DNA of 64,000 bases from Candidatus Gastranaerophilales bacterium (GCA_944324915.1 CALUYD010000001.1:62001-126000); one strand, 5' to 3'; shown: positions 43,484 to 52,174, counted from the first letter of the stretch. Numbers and translations: made by a program. Notes: generated from the letters alone by a model not told the origin.

Positions 43484-45805
43484 TTACTTAACATTAATAA
43501 ATTCATCCAACATCTCTGATTCAAAATAATCAGTAATTCTGGCGAATTGTGCACGTGTTAAATCTTTATATTTTTCTAATTTTTTTAGTTGAAGATTGTT
43601 TTGTTCAATTTGTTTATTTAATTTTTCTAAAAGCGCTCTTTTTTCATCAATGTTAGACATTTGCTCAAAACTTTTTAATGATTTAGATAATCCTTCATAT
43701 TCATTTTGAACATCAGCTAGTTCTCTACCGGCTAAAAGTTCTTCTATTTCCGCTTTTGCTTTTTCGCAATCTTGCTTATTTCTTAATATTGTTGATAGGT
43801 CGCTTTCAAGTTTTGTTTTTCTTTCAACATAATCTTTGATAAGATTCAAATTAATAAAATACTTAACCTTTGGAATATCTCCCAATTCCTGAAGTTTTGC
43901 ATTAATTAATTTTTGACCCATTTGTACAATTTCTCTTGTTTGCTCTTTTGATTGGGGTATTTTTTCATAGGTTCTATTTGATAATATTCTGTCTGCAACC
44001 ATGCTCAACTCAAGATAATGGGTATATTCTTCGTATTCTTTAATATCATCAACGCTAAAAGTATTTTGTGCAACCAAAGAAGCGTTCTGATTTTTCAATT
44101 CTGAAATTCTTTCCTCAAGTAAAGCTATTTCATCTGTGTATTCTTTTTCTTTTCTGGATATAGCTTCACTTCCGGATACAACTACAAACAATTGATTAAT
44201 CTTTAAAACTATTCCTCTTAAATCTTCACATTTTGCTTTGTAGCTATCCATTAGAGCTTCAAAAGAACTTTTTTGCTCTAAAAGCTTATTTTTTCTTCTA
44301 TCTAATAAACCTAATTGTCTTGTTAATCTTTCATATTTTTCGTTTAATCTGCAATATTTTCTTTCTTTTTCTATATATTCTTGCTTTAGCTTACTTTTTT
44401 CATCTAAATCTAAAGTGGAACTAATTTTTCGCTCTTTTTCTCTAAAACTTGCTTTTAGAGCTTTTATTTCTTTATTTATTTCATCCAAAGTTGCAATAAG
44501 CATGGTTTGTTTTTTAGAAACTACGTCCAATTCCTGCTCTATCGCATGTAAACTAAGAAAATCAGGATAAAAAGAACTGTCTTTCAAAGATTTGATTTCC
44601 GCTTCTAATTTAGAAACCTCGGCTATCAAAGACTCGTTATATTGAACAATTCTATCAATAGTCGCTTTTCTTCTTATCATTTCCTGTTCTTTGCGCTCCG
44701 GACTTTGCATTTCAGGTAGCTCAAGATAAATTTCACCTTTTGATACAAATACTAACTTACCGATTATTCTTCTGATATATTCATCATATTCCTTGTAATC
44801 CGTAAGTATACCGTTATCTAGCGCTTCTGAAACCGAATTAATATATTCTTGAAGTCTTTCTTGAAAATCAGGAATTGTTTTATACCACTCATAAAAAGGT
44901 GTTGTTTGTCTTTTAACATTACATTCGGCACAATCACAAATATAATTTGATAAAGAATCGCTTCCACCCAATGCCCTTGGTATCAAATGTTCAGCAGTAG
45001 GTTTTGATTGTTCAACCAATTTAGTTGCTATTACACTTGAACTTTTTGCGCTATTTGCATACTTAACAAAAAATGAATCAGTATTATTTTCAGATGTAGG
45101 CATTTTAGAAACAATTTTTTCTATATCTGCTCTATATTTATAATCAACGCTATTTCTTATATTCGTAATAAAAACTTTTCTTCTGAATTGCTTCTTAGTT
45201 TCGCCTTTAATTTGCTTAATATAAGCGTTCAATATTTCAAGCATTTTTCTTTTTTGCTCAGACGACATATTTTGTTCAATATATTCTCTAAGTTCATCAA
45301 TAACAACCATTTGCTTATCAATCAAGGGATTTATAGATTTTTTAGCTTGTATTTTTGTTAAATCAAGCAAATTTTTATCCGGAAATTCAAGCGCAAGTTT
45401 TTTATAAATATCGACAATTACTTTTTTAGAGGGTCTATATATACCAAAACCTGTTGTATCTTTTGAAGGTTTATGAGTAAACACTGATTCATCTTCATAT
45501 TTTTCTAAAGCATTGTATAAATCCTGTCCTTTTTTAGATGAAACATCTCTGACAAATTCTGCAATTTGATTTTCATCTAACATAATAAGACCGCATACAG
45601 GACACCTTAAATTAGGAATATTTTTAACCTCAAAATTTTGAGTATCCCCACGTCTATTAGCTTTAAAAGATATTTCCAAAGTATCTTTTTTAATCTGCTC
45701 AAAAGGATTTGTTAGACCAAAACCGGCAACATAGCCACTATTTTGATTTATGTTTTTACTCTTATATATATTAGCGTTTTTTAATAACTGTAAATTTACT
45801 TGCAT
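43484..45805 (-). CDS. HNH nuclease-like protein with long coiled coil and N-terminal FKA motif
   Basis: 773 residues. N-terminus has TNPF (32-35) and ISFKAN (45-50). A CPVCG knuckle lies at 68-72. Residues 271-296 form an HNH module: AEHLIPRALGGSD then SLSNYICDCAECN, with His 273, Asn 287 and Cys 290/292/295 for metal binding; TTPFYEWY follows. From about 370 to 745 the protein is Glu/Lys-rich with heptads, a long Smc-like coiled coil. The combination suggests a nuclease on a coiled-coil arm, as in some defence or effector proteins; the role is unknown. No partner gene overlaps it. Confidence 0.75.
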   Translation of the reverse strand: MQVNLQLLKNANIYKSKNINQNSGYVAGFGLTNPFEQIKKDTLEISFKANRRGDTQNFEVKNIPNLRCPVCGLIMLDENQIAEFVRDVSSKKGQDLYNALEKYEDESVFTHKPSKDTTGFGIYRPSKKVIVDIYKKLALEFPDKNLLDLTKIQAKKSINPLIDKQMVVIDELREYIEQNMSSEQKRKMLEILNAYIKQIKGETKKQFRRKVFITNIRNSVDYKYRADIEKIVSKMPTSENNTDSFFVKYANSAKSSSVIATKLVEQSKPTAEHLIPRALGGSDSLSNYICDCAECNVKRQTTPFYEWYKTIPDFQERLQEYINSVSEALDNGILTDYKEYDEYIRRIIGKLVFVSKGEIYLELPEMQSPERKEQEMIRRKATIDRIVQYNESLIAEVSKLEAEIKSLKDSSFYPDFLSLHAIEQELDVVSKKQTMLIATLDEINKEIKALKASFREKERKISSTLDLDEKSKLKQEYIEKERKYCRLNEKYERLTRQLGLLDRRKNKLLEQKSSFEALMDSYKAKCEDLRGIVLKINQLFVVVSGSEAISRKEKEYTDEIALLEERISELKNQNASLVAQNTFSVDDIKEYEEYTHYLELSMVADRILSNRTYEKIPQSKEQTREIVQMGQKLINAKLQELGDIPKVKYFINLNLIKDYVERKTKLESDLSTILRNKQDCEKAKAEIEELLAGRELADVQNEYEGLSKSLKSFEQMSNIDEKRALLEKLNKQIEQNNLQLKKLEKYKDLTRAQFARITDYFESEMLDEFINVK

Positions 45806-45871
45806 AAAACATATTCTTTTTTAAGCACAAAACCTCATAAATATATTCTTTTGCTATTATATTTACTTTTC

Positions 45872-46570
45872 TTAACAACCACAGCTCAAGCCTGCGCAAA
45901 CATTAATCCCCTGACCTGTTATACCTTTAGCGCTATCTGAGATTAAATATTCGCATAATTTTGCTATTTCAATGGGTTCTACAAATCTTTTTTGAGGAGT
46001 AACATCAATTACTTCCTGATATTCTTCCTTATTTAGAGCACTTTGAGCTAAAGGAGTATCCACCCAACCGGGGTTAATTTGATTAACTGTAATATTGTAT
46101 TGAGCTAATTCAAGCGCTAAAGCCTTTGTAAAACCGCTAAAAGCAGACTTAGTAGCAGAATATAAACTTGCGTTTGCTTCACCTACAACGCCTGAAATTG
46201 AGCCGATATTAATAATTCTTCCCCATTTATTTTTCTTCATGCCAGAAACAGCCAAAGATGACAATATATAAGCCGATTTAAAATTAACATCCAATAAATA
46301 AGATATTTCATCAAATGACATTTTTTCTATTGGTTTATAGCAATATTGCCCTGCGCAATTAATTAAAATATCAATCTCTGAATTAAAATATTCAATCGCT
46401 TTATTATAAAGCGTTTCAATTTCAAACATATCAACTAAATCACAAGCATAATAATTTACTTTATCTAATTTTCTTCTGCCGGCTAAAAAAACATCATTTT
46501 CTTTAGACAATAAAGAAGCAATTTCTTTACCAATTCCTGATGTTGCGCCTGTTATAAGAATATTTTTCAT
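45872..46570 (-). CDS. Short-chain dehydrogenase/reductase (FabG-like)
   Basis: 232 residues. Rossmann motif ITGATSGIGKEIASLL (about 5-20), ILINCAGQY with the N-A-G-type loop, IINIGSISG with catalytic Ser, and YSATKSAFSGFTKALALEL with the Y-x-x-x-K pair. Resembles 3-oxoacyl-ACP reductase but could act on a sugar or other keto substrate. C-terminus GINVCAGLSCGC is unusually Cys-rich. Its start overlaps the end of the next upstream gene by one base. Confidence 0.88.
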   Translation of the reverse strand: MKNILITGATSGIGKEIASLLSKENDVFLAGRRKLDKVNYYACDLVDMFEIETLYNKAIEYFNSEIDILINCAGQYCYKPIEKMSFDEISYLLDVNFKSAYILSSLAVSGMKKNKWGRIINIGSISGVVGEANASLYSATKSAFSGFTKALALELAQYNITVNQINPGWVDTPLAQSALNKEEYQEVIDVTPQKRFVEPIEIAKLCEYLISDSAKGITGQGINVCAGLSCGC

Positions 46571-46917
46571 TAAGGCATATCCTCAATTTCATCTAATTTT
46601 ATAAAATGCGAATTTAAAATTTTATCACTGAATTCTCTAACTATTTCATCTCTTTGCTCACTTGTTAAATCTCTCAAAGATTCAATAGCTAAGTGGACAT
46701 TAGGGTTTTTATCATACCATCTTTTAAAATTTTTAGGATTATAGCTTGATACTTCAGATATTATCTTAGTATAATCCCTATCAATCATATCTGAGGCTTT
46801 TATTATTATATCAACGGCAATCTCACATTGAATTTCAATAGGCAAATCCTGCATTAAATTCATAAATGCTTTAAGGTATTCATCCTTTTCATACCATCTT
46901 GTGAAAAATTTTTTCAT
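46570..46917 (-). CDS. Small protein with duplicated RWY motif, unknown function
   Basis: 115 residues in two similar halves: FFTRWYEKDEYLKAFMNLMQDLP (about 4-26) and FKRWYDKNPNVHLAIESLRDLT (about 64-85), each followed by a helix rich in Ile/Glu. The internal duplication is clear by eye. No known family. It is coupled to the downstream SDR reductase (1-bp overlap), so it may aid or regulate that enzyme. Confidence 0.65.
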   Translation of the reverse strand: MKKFFTRWYEKDEYLKAFMNLMQDLPIEIQCEIAVDIIIKASDMIDRDYTKIISEVSSYNPKNFKRWYDKNPNVHLAIESLRDLTSEQRDEIVREFSDKILNSHFIKLDEIEDMP

Positions 46918-46967
46918 AGCAACATTATATCAAAAATAATTTTTTTGAAAATTTTTTAAAAAAGGGC

Positions 46968-46996
46968 TTGCAAGAACTATTTTTATTCAATATAAT
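46968..46996 (+). promoter_or_regulatory. Strong sigma-70-type promoter of hup
   Basis: TTGCAA, 17-bp spacer, TATAAT. Close to consensus and placed about 30 bases before the HU start codon. Confidence 0.8.
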
Positions 46997-47026
46997 TATC
47001 ACAAGAGATATAGAAAGGGGTTCTAA

Positions 47027-47305
47027 ATGAACAAAGAAGAATTAGTACAAGAGATTGCTAAAAAAGCTAAAGTTACTCAAAAAGAAGCTGCAGAAGTTTT
47101 AAACGGTTTAGTTGAAACTGTACAAAAAACTGTTGCTAAAGGCGAAAAAGTTACTTTAGTTGGTTTCGGTACATTCGAATCAAGAAAAAGAGCTGCTAGA
47201 ACAGGCAGAAACCCACAAACAGGTAAAGAAATTAAAATCGCTGCTAAAACAGTTCCTGCATTTTCAGCTGGTAAAAAATTCAAAGAACTTGTTAACAAAA
47301 AATAG
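47027..47305 (+). CDS. hup: HU-family DNA-binding protein
   Basis: 92 residues, standard length. Has MNKEELVQEIAKKAKVTQKEA, VTLVGFGTFESRKRAARTGRNPQTGKEI in pieces (the beta-arm and its R-N-P tip), and TVPAFSAGKKFKELVN. Dimeric architectural protein of the nucleoid. AAAGGGG ribosome site. Flanked by a strong promoter and terminator, so monocistronic. Confidence 0.97.
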   Translation: MNKEELVQEIAKKAKVTQKEAAEVLNGLVETVQKTVAKGEKVTLVGFGTFESRKRAARTGRNPQTGKEIKIAAKTVPAFSAGKKFKELVNKK

Positions 47306-47327
47306 TTTTTTTGAATATATAAAATTT

Positions 47328-47356
47328 AAAACAGGGCGTAAAAACCCTGTTTTTTA
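47328..47356 (+). terminator. Intrinsic terminator of hup
   Basis: AAAACAGGG / CCCTGTTTT stem with an 8-base loop and T-run. Confidence 0.88.
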
Positions 47357-47412
47357 TTTACGTTTTTCTAAAAAAATGATAAAATAAAATATATACATAA
47401 GGAGGATATATT

Positions 47413-47763
47413 ATGAAGAAATTATTAGCTCTCGGCGTTATTCTAACTCTTTCTACAAGCATTTCAATGGCTGCATCTAACTATGGTTCAGCTCTAAAAA
47501 ATGCAATCAAACAAGATATCCAAAATTCAAAACAAGAAATTAAAGCAGATATGGACGCTAAAGCAAAAGCAAACATGGCTGCAAGCGAAGCAAAAAAAGC
47601 TGAAAAAATCAAACAAATTGACGCAAAATTAGACACATTAAATAAAGAACTAAAAGAAGTTAAAAGCTCTAAAACAATGACAAACACAGAAAAAACAATA
47701 AGAATGAATAGTCTAAACAGACAAATTGAATACTACAACAAACAAAAGGCAGCACTAAAATAA
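47413..47763 (+). CDS. Exported coiled-coil protein
   Basis: 116 residues. Signal peptide KKLLALGVILTLSTSISMAA (2-21). The mature part is one long charged coiled coil (Lys/Ala/Glu/Asp, about 25-116). AAGGAGG ribosome site gives strong translation. Resembles small periplasmic coiled-coil or adaptor proteins only in composition. Single gene between two terminators. Confidence 0.7.
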   Translation: MKKLLALGVILTLSTSISMAASNYGSALKNAIKQDIQNSKQEIKADMDAKAKANMAASEAKKAEKIKQIDAKLDTLNKELKEVKSSKTMTNTEKTIRMNSLNRQIEYYNKQKAALK

Positions 47764-47767
47764 ACTT

Positions 47768-47792
47768 AAAAGGGGTCAAATTGACCCCTTTC
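47768..47792. terminator. Bidirectional intrinsic terminator
   Basis: AAAGGGGTCAA / TTGACCCCTTT stem with a very short loop between the exported coiled-coil gene and the convergent sigma factor gene. Confidence 0.88.
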
Positions 47793-48716
47793 TTACGCTA
47801 GATATTCTTTTAAATACTGCGTTTTATCGGATTTTCTCAGCTTTCTTAATCCCTCCATTTCTATTTGTCTTATTCTTTCTTTTGAAAATCCCAAAATTCT
47901 ACCCAACTCCTCTAATGTCTTTGTTTTTCTGTTTTTTAAACCAAAACGGTTTAATATAATAAATCTTTCTCTTTCATTTAATAAATCAAGCGCTGAAATA
48001 ACATCTTTTTTAAAATCTATCTTTTCTATTCTTTGATTTGGCGCATTTTCAACATTATCCGCTATATAATCCTCAAGTGATAAATCTTGCGCAACGGGTG
48101 TATCAAAGCTAATCGGTTCTTTTATTATTGAATTTTTTATCATTTTAATTTTTTTTGGTGTCGTTTTAAGATAAAGCGCTAATTCGCTATCAGTTGGTTC
48201 TCTTCCTAAATCAGCAGATAATTTTAGAGTTGCTCTTTTTAAATTTCTTATCTTATCTCCCATATGAACAGGAATTCTAATCGAGCGGGAATTATTTGCA
48301 ATAGCTCTTATTATCGTTTGTTTTATCCACCAAGTTGCATAAGTGGAAAATTTAAAACCTTTCTTATAATCAAATCTGTTTGCTGCTTTAATAAGTCCCA
48401 AAGACCCTTCCTGCACTAAATCCATAAATAAAATACCTTGACCTGTATATTTTTTTGCTATTGAAATAACAAGTCTTAAATTAGCCTGAATCAACTTTTT
48501 TCTTGCTATATCAGCTTCTTTTTTAGACCCTTCTTTAATTTTTCTTCCTACCTCAATTTCTTCTTCTTTTTTTAATAATTTAATTTTGCTGACGTCTTTT
48601 AAATACATTTGCAAGACTTCATCTTTGTTTGTAATAATAGAAAAAGTTTTTATTTCATCGTTTTCATTTTGTTCTTGCGAGACATCAGAAAAGCTATAAT
48701 CAAACTCAACATTCAT
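47793..48716 (-). CDS. RNA polymerase sigma factor, sigma-70 group 1/2
   Basis: 307 residues, lacking the long region 1.1. Region 1.2/2.1 [19 protein letters not shown]; region 2 [54 protein letters not shown] in pieces, with the -10 recognition stretch intact; region 3 [10 protein letters not shown]; region 4.2 [27 protein letters not shown] for -35 recognition. Either the main vegetative sigma or a group 2 paralogue as common in cyanobacteria; I cannot tell which from this window. Confidence 0.93.
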   Translation of the reverse strand: MNVEFDYSFSDVSQEQNENDEIKTFSIITNKDEVLQMYLKDVSKIKLLKKEEEIEVGRKIKEGSKKEADIARKKLIQANLRLVISIAKKYTGQGILFMDLVQEGSLGLIKAANRFDYKKGFKFSTYATWWIKQTIIRAIANNSRSIRIPVHMGDKIRNLKRATLKLSADLGREPTDSELALYLKTTPKKIKMIKNSIIKEPISFDTPVAQDLSLEDYIADNVENAPNQRIEKIDFKKDVISALDLLNERERFIILNRFGLKNRKTKTLEELGRILGFSKERIRQIEMEGLRKLRKSDKTQYLKEYLA

Positions 48717-48815
48717 TCCTTAACTCCATAAGTCTATCCTCGAAAATATAGACGAAAATATTTTTAAAATGTTTCATAATTTAAACATTTCATTTATTTT
48801 TTTAAAATTTAATGT

Positions 48816-48821
48816 TATAAT
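48816..48821 (+). promoter_or_regulatory. -10 box of the rimP-nusA operon
   Basis: TATAAT with initiation expected at 48828-48830, i.e. at the first bases of a 14-bp palindrome (GTGAAAT/ATTTCAC, 48828-48841). Confidence 0.6.
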
Positions 48822-48827
48822 CGAACT

Positions 48828-48913
48828 GTGAAATATTTCACGCTAGTTTAATAGGTTAAAACTAGGACGCAGTTTAACAACATTGCGTTCTTCTTTTTTA
48901 TTAAGGGCTAGAT
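48828..48913 (+). promoter_or_regulatory. Structured 5' leader / candidate attenuator of rimP-nusA
   Basis: Three hairpins can be drawn. H0: GTGAAAT/ATTTCAC. H1: CTAGTTT (48843-48849) with AAACTAG (48859-48865). H2: ACGCA (48867-48871) with TGCGT (48884-48888), followed by a T-rich run (48888-48899) like a weak terminator. An alternative pairing GTTAAAACT (48855-48863) with AGTTTAAC (48871-48878) would break H1 and H2. This is the layout of an attenuator; NusA is a known autoregulator of termination in other bacteria. Confidence 0.5.
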
Positions 48914-49426
48914 ATGAAAGATTTTTTAAACAAAAGAGAAATAATTGAAACAATCACACCTGTTATTGAAAATACAGCAATGAGATATGGATTAATTCCT
49001 CTTGAAATTTTACTAGAACGTGAAAATAATCGCCATTTTCTAAGAATTTTTATCTATTCTGCTGAGCATAATGTTTCACATTTAGATTGTGAAAATCTAA
49101 GCAGAGGTATTGGCGATATGCTTGATGAATTAATACCTTTTAAATATTACTTGGAAGTATCTTCCCCCGGGTTAGACAGAAAATTCAAATCCGAAAAAGA
49201 ATATATAATCTTTAAAAACCATGATGTAATTATAAAACTGAAAAATAGCGTAGATGGAATCACTCCTAAGACTTTCGAAGCGAAATTATTAGATTATAAT
49301 CAAACATTTGGAATTAAAGTTTTATACGAAAATCAAGAATTTATCATACCTATGGATAAAATTCACTACACAAAATTAAACGATAAAATTGAAATAAATA
49401 AAAATAAAGGAGAGAAAGATGATTAA
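48914..49426 (+). CDS. rimP: Ribosome maturation factor RimP
   Basis: 170 residues. IETITPVIENTAMRYGLIPLEILLERENNRHFLRIFIY at the start in pieces, HLDCENLSRGIGDMLDE, and the signature YYLEVSSPGLDRKFKSEKEYIIFKNHDVIIK in pieces. Needed for 30S maturation. Ends with a Lys-rich tail overlapping nusA by 8 bp, the classic rimP-nusA order. Confidence 0.95.
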   Translation: MKDFLNKREIIETITPVIENTAMRYGLIPLEILLERENNRHFLRIFIYSAEHNVSHLDCENLSRGIGDMLDELIPFKYYLEVSSPGLDRKFKSEKEYIIFKNHDVIIKLKNSVDGITPKTFEAKLLDYNQTFGIKVLYENQEFIIPMDKIHYTKLNDKIEINKNKGEKDD

Positions 49427-50663
49427 AATCGGAACTGCCCTATTTGAAGCAGCAGAACAATTTGAAAGAGAAAAAGGTATTTCAAAAGAAATTTTAATCG
49501 CATCATTGTGTGATGCACTTGCTGCTGCATATAAAAAACATATCAAAGATAAAGACGCAACAAATGTTGAAGCAATTTTAGACGAACAAGCAGGCGAAAT
49601 CGGCGTTTTCAGAACAAAAGTTGTTGTTAGTAACGTTGAAGATGAAAACACTGAAATTTCTTTAACTGACGCTAAAGAAATTGATGAAGACGTTGAACTT
49701 GATGATGAAGTTAAAATCGAAGTAACTCCTGAAAACTTCGGCAGAGTTGCAGCACAAAGCGCAAAACAAGTTATAACTCAAAGAATTAGAGAAGCTGAGC
49801 GCAAAATGGTACTTGATGAATTTATGTCTAAAAAAGGCACGCTAATCACAGGTATCATCCAAAGAAGAACAGATAGAGCAGTTATCGTAAATATCGGAAA
49901 AACTGATGCTATTATGCCATCTAGAGAACAAATCCCGGGAGAATATTATAAACCCGGAAATCGTATCAGAGTATTTGTTTTAGACGTTAAGGAAACATCA
50001 AAATTACCTCAAGTTATCGTATCTCAAGCACATGCTGAAATCGTTAGAGAATTATTCGAGCTTGAAGTACCTGAAATTGAAGATGGTATCGTTGAAATTA
50101 AATCAATCGCTCGTGAAGCAGGTTTTAGAACAAAACTTGCTGTTTGGTCAAACGACCCTTCAGTTGATTCTGTTGGTGCATGTATCGGTCCAAGAGGAAA
50201 CAGAATTCAAACAATCGTTGGCGAATTGAAAAATGAAAAAATTGATATCGTAAGATATTCTCAAGACCCTGTTGAATATATAGTAAACGCTCTATCTCCT
50301 GCAAGAATTATATCAGTTGACATCTTAGCTGATGAAGAAGATAGAAAAGAAGCGTTTGTTATAGTTCCTGATGATCAATTATCACTTGCAATCGGTCGTG
50401 AAGGTCAAAACGTACGTCTTGCTCACAGATTAACAGGCTGGAAAATCGATATTAAATCAGAATCTCAAGCAAGAGAAATCGAAAATCGTCAAATGAGCGA
50501 AATTCAATATGAACAAACAGCTCCTGAAGAAGATTACATCGAAGAAGATGAAGATAATATCGATGAAATAGCTCAAGAAGCTATTGAAGAAACTTCTCAA
50601 ATGGATGTTGATGAAGAAGACACAATCGAAGAACCCATCCAAGAAGAAAATGAAGAAGTTTAA
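49419..50663 (+). CDS. nusA: Transcription termination/antitermination factor NusA
   Basis: 414 residues. N-terminal RNAP-binding domain (FEREKGISKEILIASLCDALAAAYKK), S1 domain about 130-200 (LITGIIQRRTDRAVIVNIGKTDAIMPSREQIPGE in pieces), KH1 (DPSVDSVGACIGPRGNRIQTIVGEL) and KH2 (LSLAIGREGQNVRLAHRLTGWKIDI). An acidic tail of about 55 residues follows. Binds elongating RNA polymerase. Translationally coupled to rimP. Confidence 0.97.
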   Translation: MIKIGTALFEAAEQFEREKGISKEILIASLCDALAAAYKKHIKDKDATNVEAILDEQAGEIGVFRTKVVVSNVEDENTEISLTDAKEIDEDVELDDEVKIEVTPENFGRVAAQSAKQVITQRIREAERKMVLDEFMSKKGTLITGIIQRRTDRAVIVNIGKTDAIMPSREQIPGEYYKPGNRIRVFVLDVKETSKLPQVIVSQAHAEIVRELFELEVPEIEDGIVEIKSIAREAGFRTKLAVWSNDPSVDSVGACIGPRGNRIQTIVGELKNEKIDIVRYSQDPVEYIVNALSPARIISVDILADEEDRKEAFVIVPDDQLSLAIGREGQNVRLAHRLTGWKIDIKSESQAREIENRQMSEIQYEQTAPEEDYIEEDEDNIDEIAQEAIEETSQMDVDEEDTIEEPIQEENEEV

Positions 50664-50678
50664 TTAAAATAAAACAAT

Positions 50679-50715
50679 AAAAAATACAGCCTTAAATCAA
50701 GGCTGTATTTTTTTT
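50679..50715. terminator. Bidirectional intrinsic terminator
   Basis: TACAGCCTT / AAGGCTGTA stem flanked by A6 and T8 runs; serves nusA and, on the other strand, directly abuts the stop codon of repeat peptide B. Confidence 0.9.
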
Positions 50716-50905
50716 AACAAACATAGTTAGTTCCACCTGAAGATGTTGAACTAGAAGAATTTGATGCAATTGAACCACCCGTTTCAACGCTTGGCGCAGG
50801 TGCAAATAGTGCATTATTTTTACCAGCATTAGCTATAACACCGCCTGTTTCAACGCTTTGTTTTGGAGTGGATGGAGCATTTGTATTCATTGATACTTCT
50901 GACAT
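50714..50905 (-). CDS. Small repeat peptide B (two S-V-E-T-G-G-[VS]-I-A motifs)
   Basis: 63 residues with AAAGGAAAGAG before the ATG. Asn/Ser/Thr/Ala/Pro-rich. Motif copies: SVETGGVIA (17-25) and SVETGGSIA (39-47), 22 residues apart; each copy lies after a PS or KQ pair. It ends with a Ser/Gly tract and a terminal Cys (NYVC). No signal peptide or TM segment. Shares its motif with the 52-residue peptide at 43235. Single-gene transcript with its own terminator. No family recognised. Confidence 0.7.
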   Translation of the reverse strand: MSEVSMNTNAPSTPKQSVETGGVIANAGKNNALFAPAPSVETGGSIASNSSSSTSSGGTNYVC

Positions 50906-50998
50906 TTTGTCTCTTTCCTTTATTTATCCTATAAACTCTAAATTGTATATTCCACAATTTATAAAAAAATAAAACAAAGAAAAAAGTTATTTACAAAA

Positions 50999-52174
50999 CT
51001 AAATATCAACTTTAGCTAAAAGATTATCTATTAATTGTCTTGCAATACGAGGACTCCTTGAGCCTTTAATAAGAGCTAAGCGTTGAGCTTTTTCAATAAG
51101 AGTTTTTTCATCAATATCAATATTATTATCTTTTGCAAGCTCAACAACAATCTTATTAAATTCATCATTGGTTGGTTTTTGAAACAAAATATTTATTCCA
51201 AAACGCTCTGATAGAGAATTTAGCTCATTTAAAGTATCATTTAAATGAATTTCATCGCCATATCTTGCACTAAAAGATTCTTTAACCAAATGACGTCTGT
51301 TTGATGTAGCATAAATTACCGCATTATCAGGGCATTTTATTAAAGAACCCTCTATAATTGCTTTCATAGTTGAAAAAACTTTATCTGTTTCATCAAATGA
51401 AATATCGTCCGCAAAAATAATAAATTTATAAGGCAATTTTTCTAATTTTAAATATAATTTATCTAAATTTATCAGATTATTTTTAAATATCTGAACCATT
51501 TTTAAATCTTCAAATTCATTTAAAAGCGCACGCACGCTTGATGATTTACCACAGCCTGCATCGCCGTATAATAAGATATTATTAACTTTTGAACCATTTA
51601 ATAGGGCTTTTGTGTTTTCTTTTAAAATTCTTTTTTGTTCGCCATACCCTTTTAAAGACGAAAAATTAAGAGTTTCGCTAAATTCAACAGGTTTTATATC
51701 AAAATCGTTATCAAAAATAAAGGCTTTATTATTTTTATATATATCCTCACAAAAATCATTGTTTAATACAAAACTCAAATCAATATTTGACTTAGAATTT
51801 TTAAATTCAGCCAAATTTTCCAATAAATCAGCTCTATTTGGATATTTTTCAAGCAATTTTTCTTTAATTGATTGATATTGAATATCTAAAAAAGTATAAA
51901 TTATTTTTAATTCTTTTTGAATTTGCTTTTCGTTAGCGTTAATCTTATTTTTCAAAAGAAAATCCTTGATATACAAAGAAAAATCATCATATCCAAGATT
52001 ATTTAATTCAAAAACAAAATCGCAATAACATTGAATATTTTTTTCAAAATCATTCTCTTTAATAATCGCTTTTAATAATTCAACAAAACTTTTAAAAACA
52101 ACATCTTCTCTTAATTCTCTAAAAGCACAAAGAAAACAAGAAGATAAATATACTTTTTCAAAATTAACCATCAT
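50999..52174 (-). CDS. DUF815-family AAA+ ATPase
   Basis: 391 residues. Helical N-terminal region to about 175, then the DUF815 ATPase: LKGYGEQKRILKENTKALLNG, Walker A LLYGDAGCGKSSSVRALL (about 197-214), Walker B FIIFADDISFDE, sensor VIYATSNRRHLV, and SERFGINILFQKP. Members are single-domain ATPases of unknown client. Its first bases overlap the end of the debranching enzyme gene by 11 bp, so both are translated from one mRNA. Confidence 0.9.
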   Translation of the reverse strand: MMVNFEKVYLSSCFLCAFRELREDVVFKSFVELLKAIIKENDFEKNIQCYCDFVFELNNLGYDDFSLYIKDFLLKNKINANEKQIQKELKIIYTFLDIQYQSIKEKLLEKYPNRADLLENLAEFKNSKSNIDLSFVLNNDFCEDIYKNNKAFIFDNDFDIKPVEFSETLNFSSLKGYGEQKRILKENTKALLNGSKVNNILLYGDAGCGKSSSVRALLNEFEDLKMVQIFKNNLINLDKLYLKLEKLPYKFIIFADDISFDETDKVFSTMKAIIEGSLIKCPDNAVIYATSNRRHLVKESFSARYGDEIHLNDTLNELNSLSERFGINILFQKPTNDEFNKIVVELAKDNNIDIDEKTLIEKAQRLALIKGSRSPRIARQLIDNLLAKVDI

